In this document: positions 63,785-64,000 of the stretch, in pieces
How the letters are laid out: every line of letters begins with the position of its first letter
How positions within the stretch are numbered: position 1 is the first letter of the stretch
Origin: Rehaibacterium terrae
Lineage (GTDB): Bacteria > Pseudomonadota > Gammaproteobacteria > Xanthomonadales > Xanthomonadaceae
NCBI RefSeq assembly: GCF_014202935.1
Contig: NZ_JACHHX010000002.1
Coordinates: 68,857-132,856 of the forward strand
Length of the DNA stretch: 64,000 bases
Direction of reading: 5' to 3'
The notes under the pieces: generated by a model
The model's database searches: none
What the model was told of the DNA's origin: nothing
What the model saw: only the letters and a program-made list of their open reading frames with translations
Position numbers and translations under genes: made by a program

Positions 63785-64000
63785 TGCCGCTCGCCGACAC
63801 GCTCGCACTGCCGTTCGAACGCCTTCGCTCCCGCTACGCGCGCAGCCCGCTGTCGGGTTTCCTGCGCTGGTGGGGGCGCGAGCTGCTGGCCTGCGTGCCG
63901 GCCTCGTGGCAGCACTGGCTGCGCAGCGAGGAGCCGCGGCTGTGGCTGTCGCCGCAGGACGACGAGCTGCAGGTGGCGGCCTGGCACGACGGGGGGTGGC
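63784..64000 (+). CDS. gspL: Type II secretion protein GspL, N-terminal part
   Basis: Starts at ATG 63784, overlapping the gspK stop (ATG with TGA), and runs off the right edge after ~72 residues. The N-terminus (FLRWWGRELLACVPASWQHW, then LWLSPQDDELQVAAW) fits the cytoplasmic actin-like domain of XpsL-type GspL, which binds GspE. Position after gspK gives most of the support. Confidence 0.75.
   Translation, partial: MPLADTLALPFERLRSRYARSPLSGFLRWWGRELLACVPASWQHWLRSEEPRLWLSPQDDELQVAAWHDGGW

Overview
The window is very GC-rich and densely packed. It looks like the chromosome of a gammaproteobacterium of the order Xanthomonadales. Three features point there: the scoA/scoB (lpsI/lpsJ) and etfA/etfB genes next to a polysaccharide locus, purL near a type II secretion operon of xps order (E,F,G,H,I,J,K,L), and short interspersed palindromes of the GGAGCGGC...GCCGCGAC type between genes. 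No genome comparison was possible, so genus is not claimed.

Region 1 (1-15.1 kb) is the downstream end of a surface-polysaccharide cluster. It holds a coiled-coil protein with 70-residue repeats, a methyltransferase-like protein, wecB and wecC (UDP-GlcNAc to UDP-ManNAcA), a 1163-residue multidomain glycosyltransferase and a serine-hydrolase-like gene. From 9.2 kb the cluster is wrecked by transposition. An IS3-type element cuts the hydrolase gene. A glycosyltransferase stump and an intact GT2 gene follow. A kpsC-like capsule gene is cut by an IS5-type element, which abuts a fragment of another IS3-type transposase, which in turn abuts the last ~95 codons of a membrane GT2. The flanks do not rejoin into whole genes, so DNA has probably been lost between IS copies.

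Region 2 (15.1-36.7 kb) is core metabolism and envelope: scoAB, etfAB with ETF-quinone oxidoreductase, an MlaEFD-type lipid transporter with an auxiliary lipoprotein, alkB, an amidase-like protein lacking the canonical nucleophile, an ATP-grasp enzyme, cysD with a cysN-cysC fusion, a ThrE-type exporter, an H-NS-family protein, proS, two DUF4124 proteins, pssA, a candidate holD and rimI.

Region 3 (36.7-50.6 kb) contains valS, holC, pepA, the LPS-export genes lptF and lptG, an RDD membrane protein, xerD, dsbC and purL.

Region 4 (50.7-64 kb) has a secreted PKD/HYR repeat protein with a LuxR-type regulator, then the type II secretion operon. gspE is separated from gspF-L by a tandemly duplicated two-gene module (56.26-59.46 kb). 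Each copy encodes a small exported protein (A) and a bitopic, cysteine-rich, periplasm-facing protein (B). The leaders and gene ends are nearly identical while the middles diverge. A G12 tract (G7 in the first copy) lies just downstream of a TTGACA box, as in a phase-variable promoter. This module is the best candidate here for an undescribed system. No tRNA, rRNA or CRISPR array was seen.
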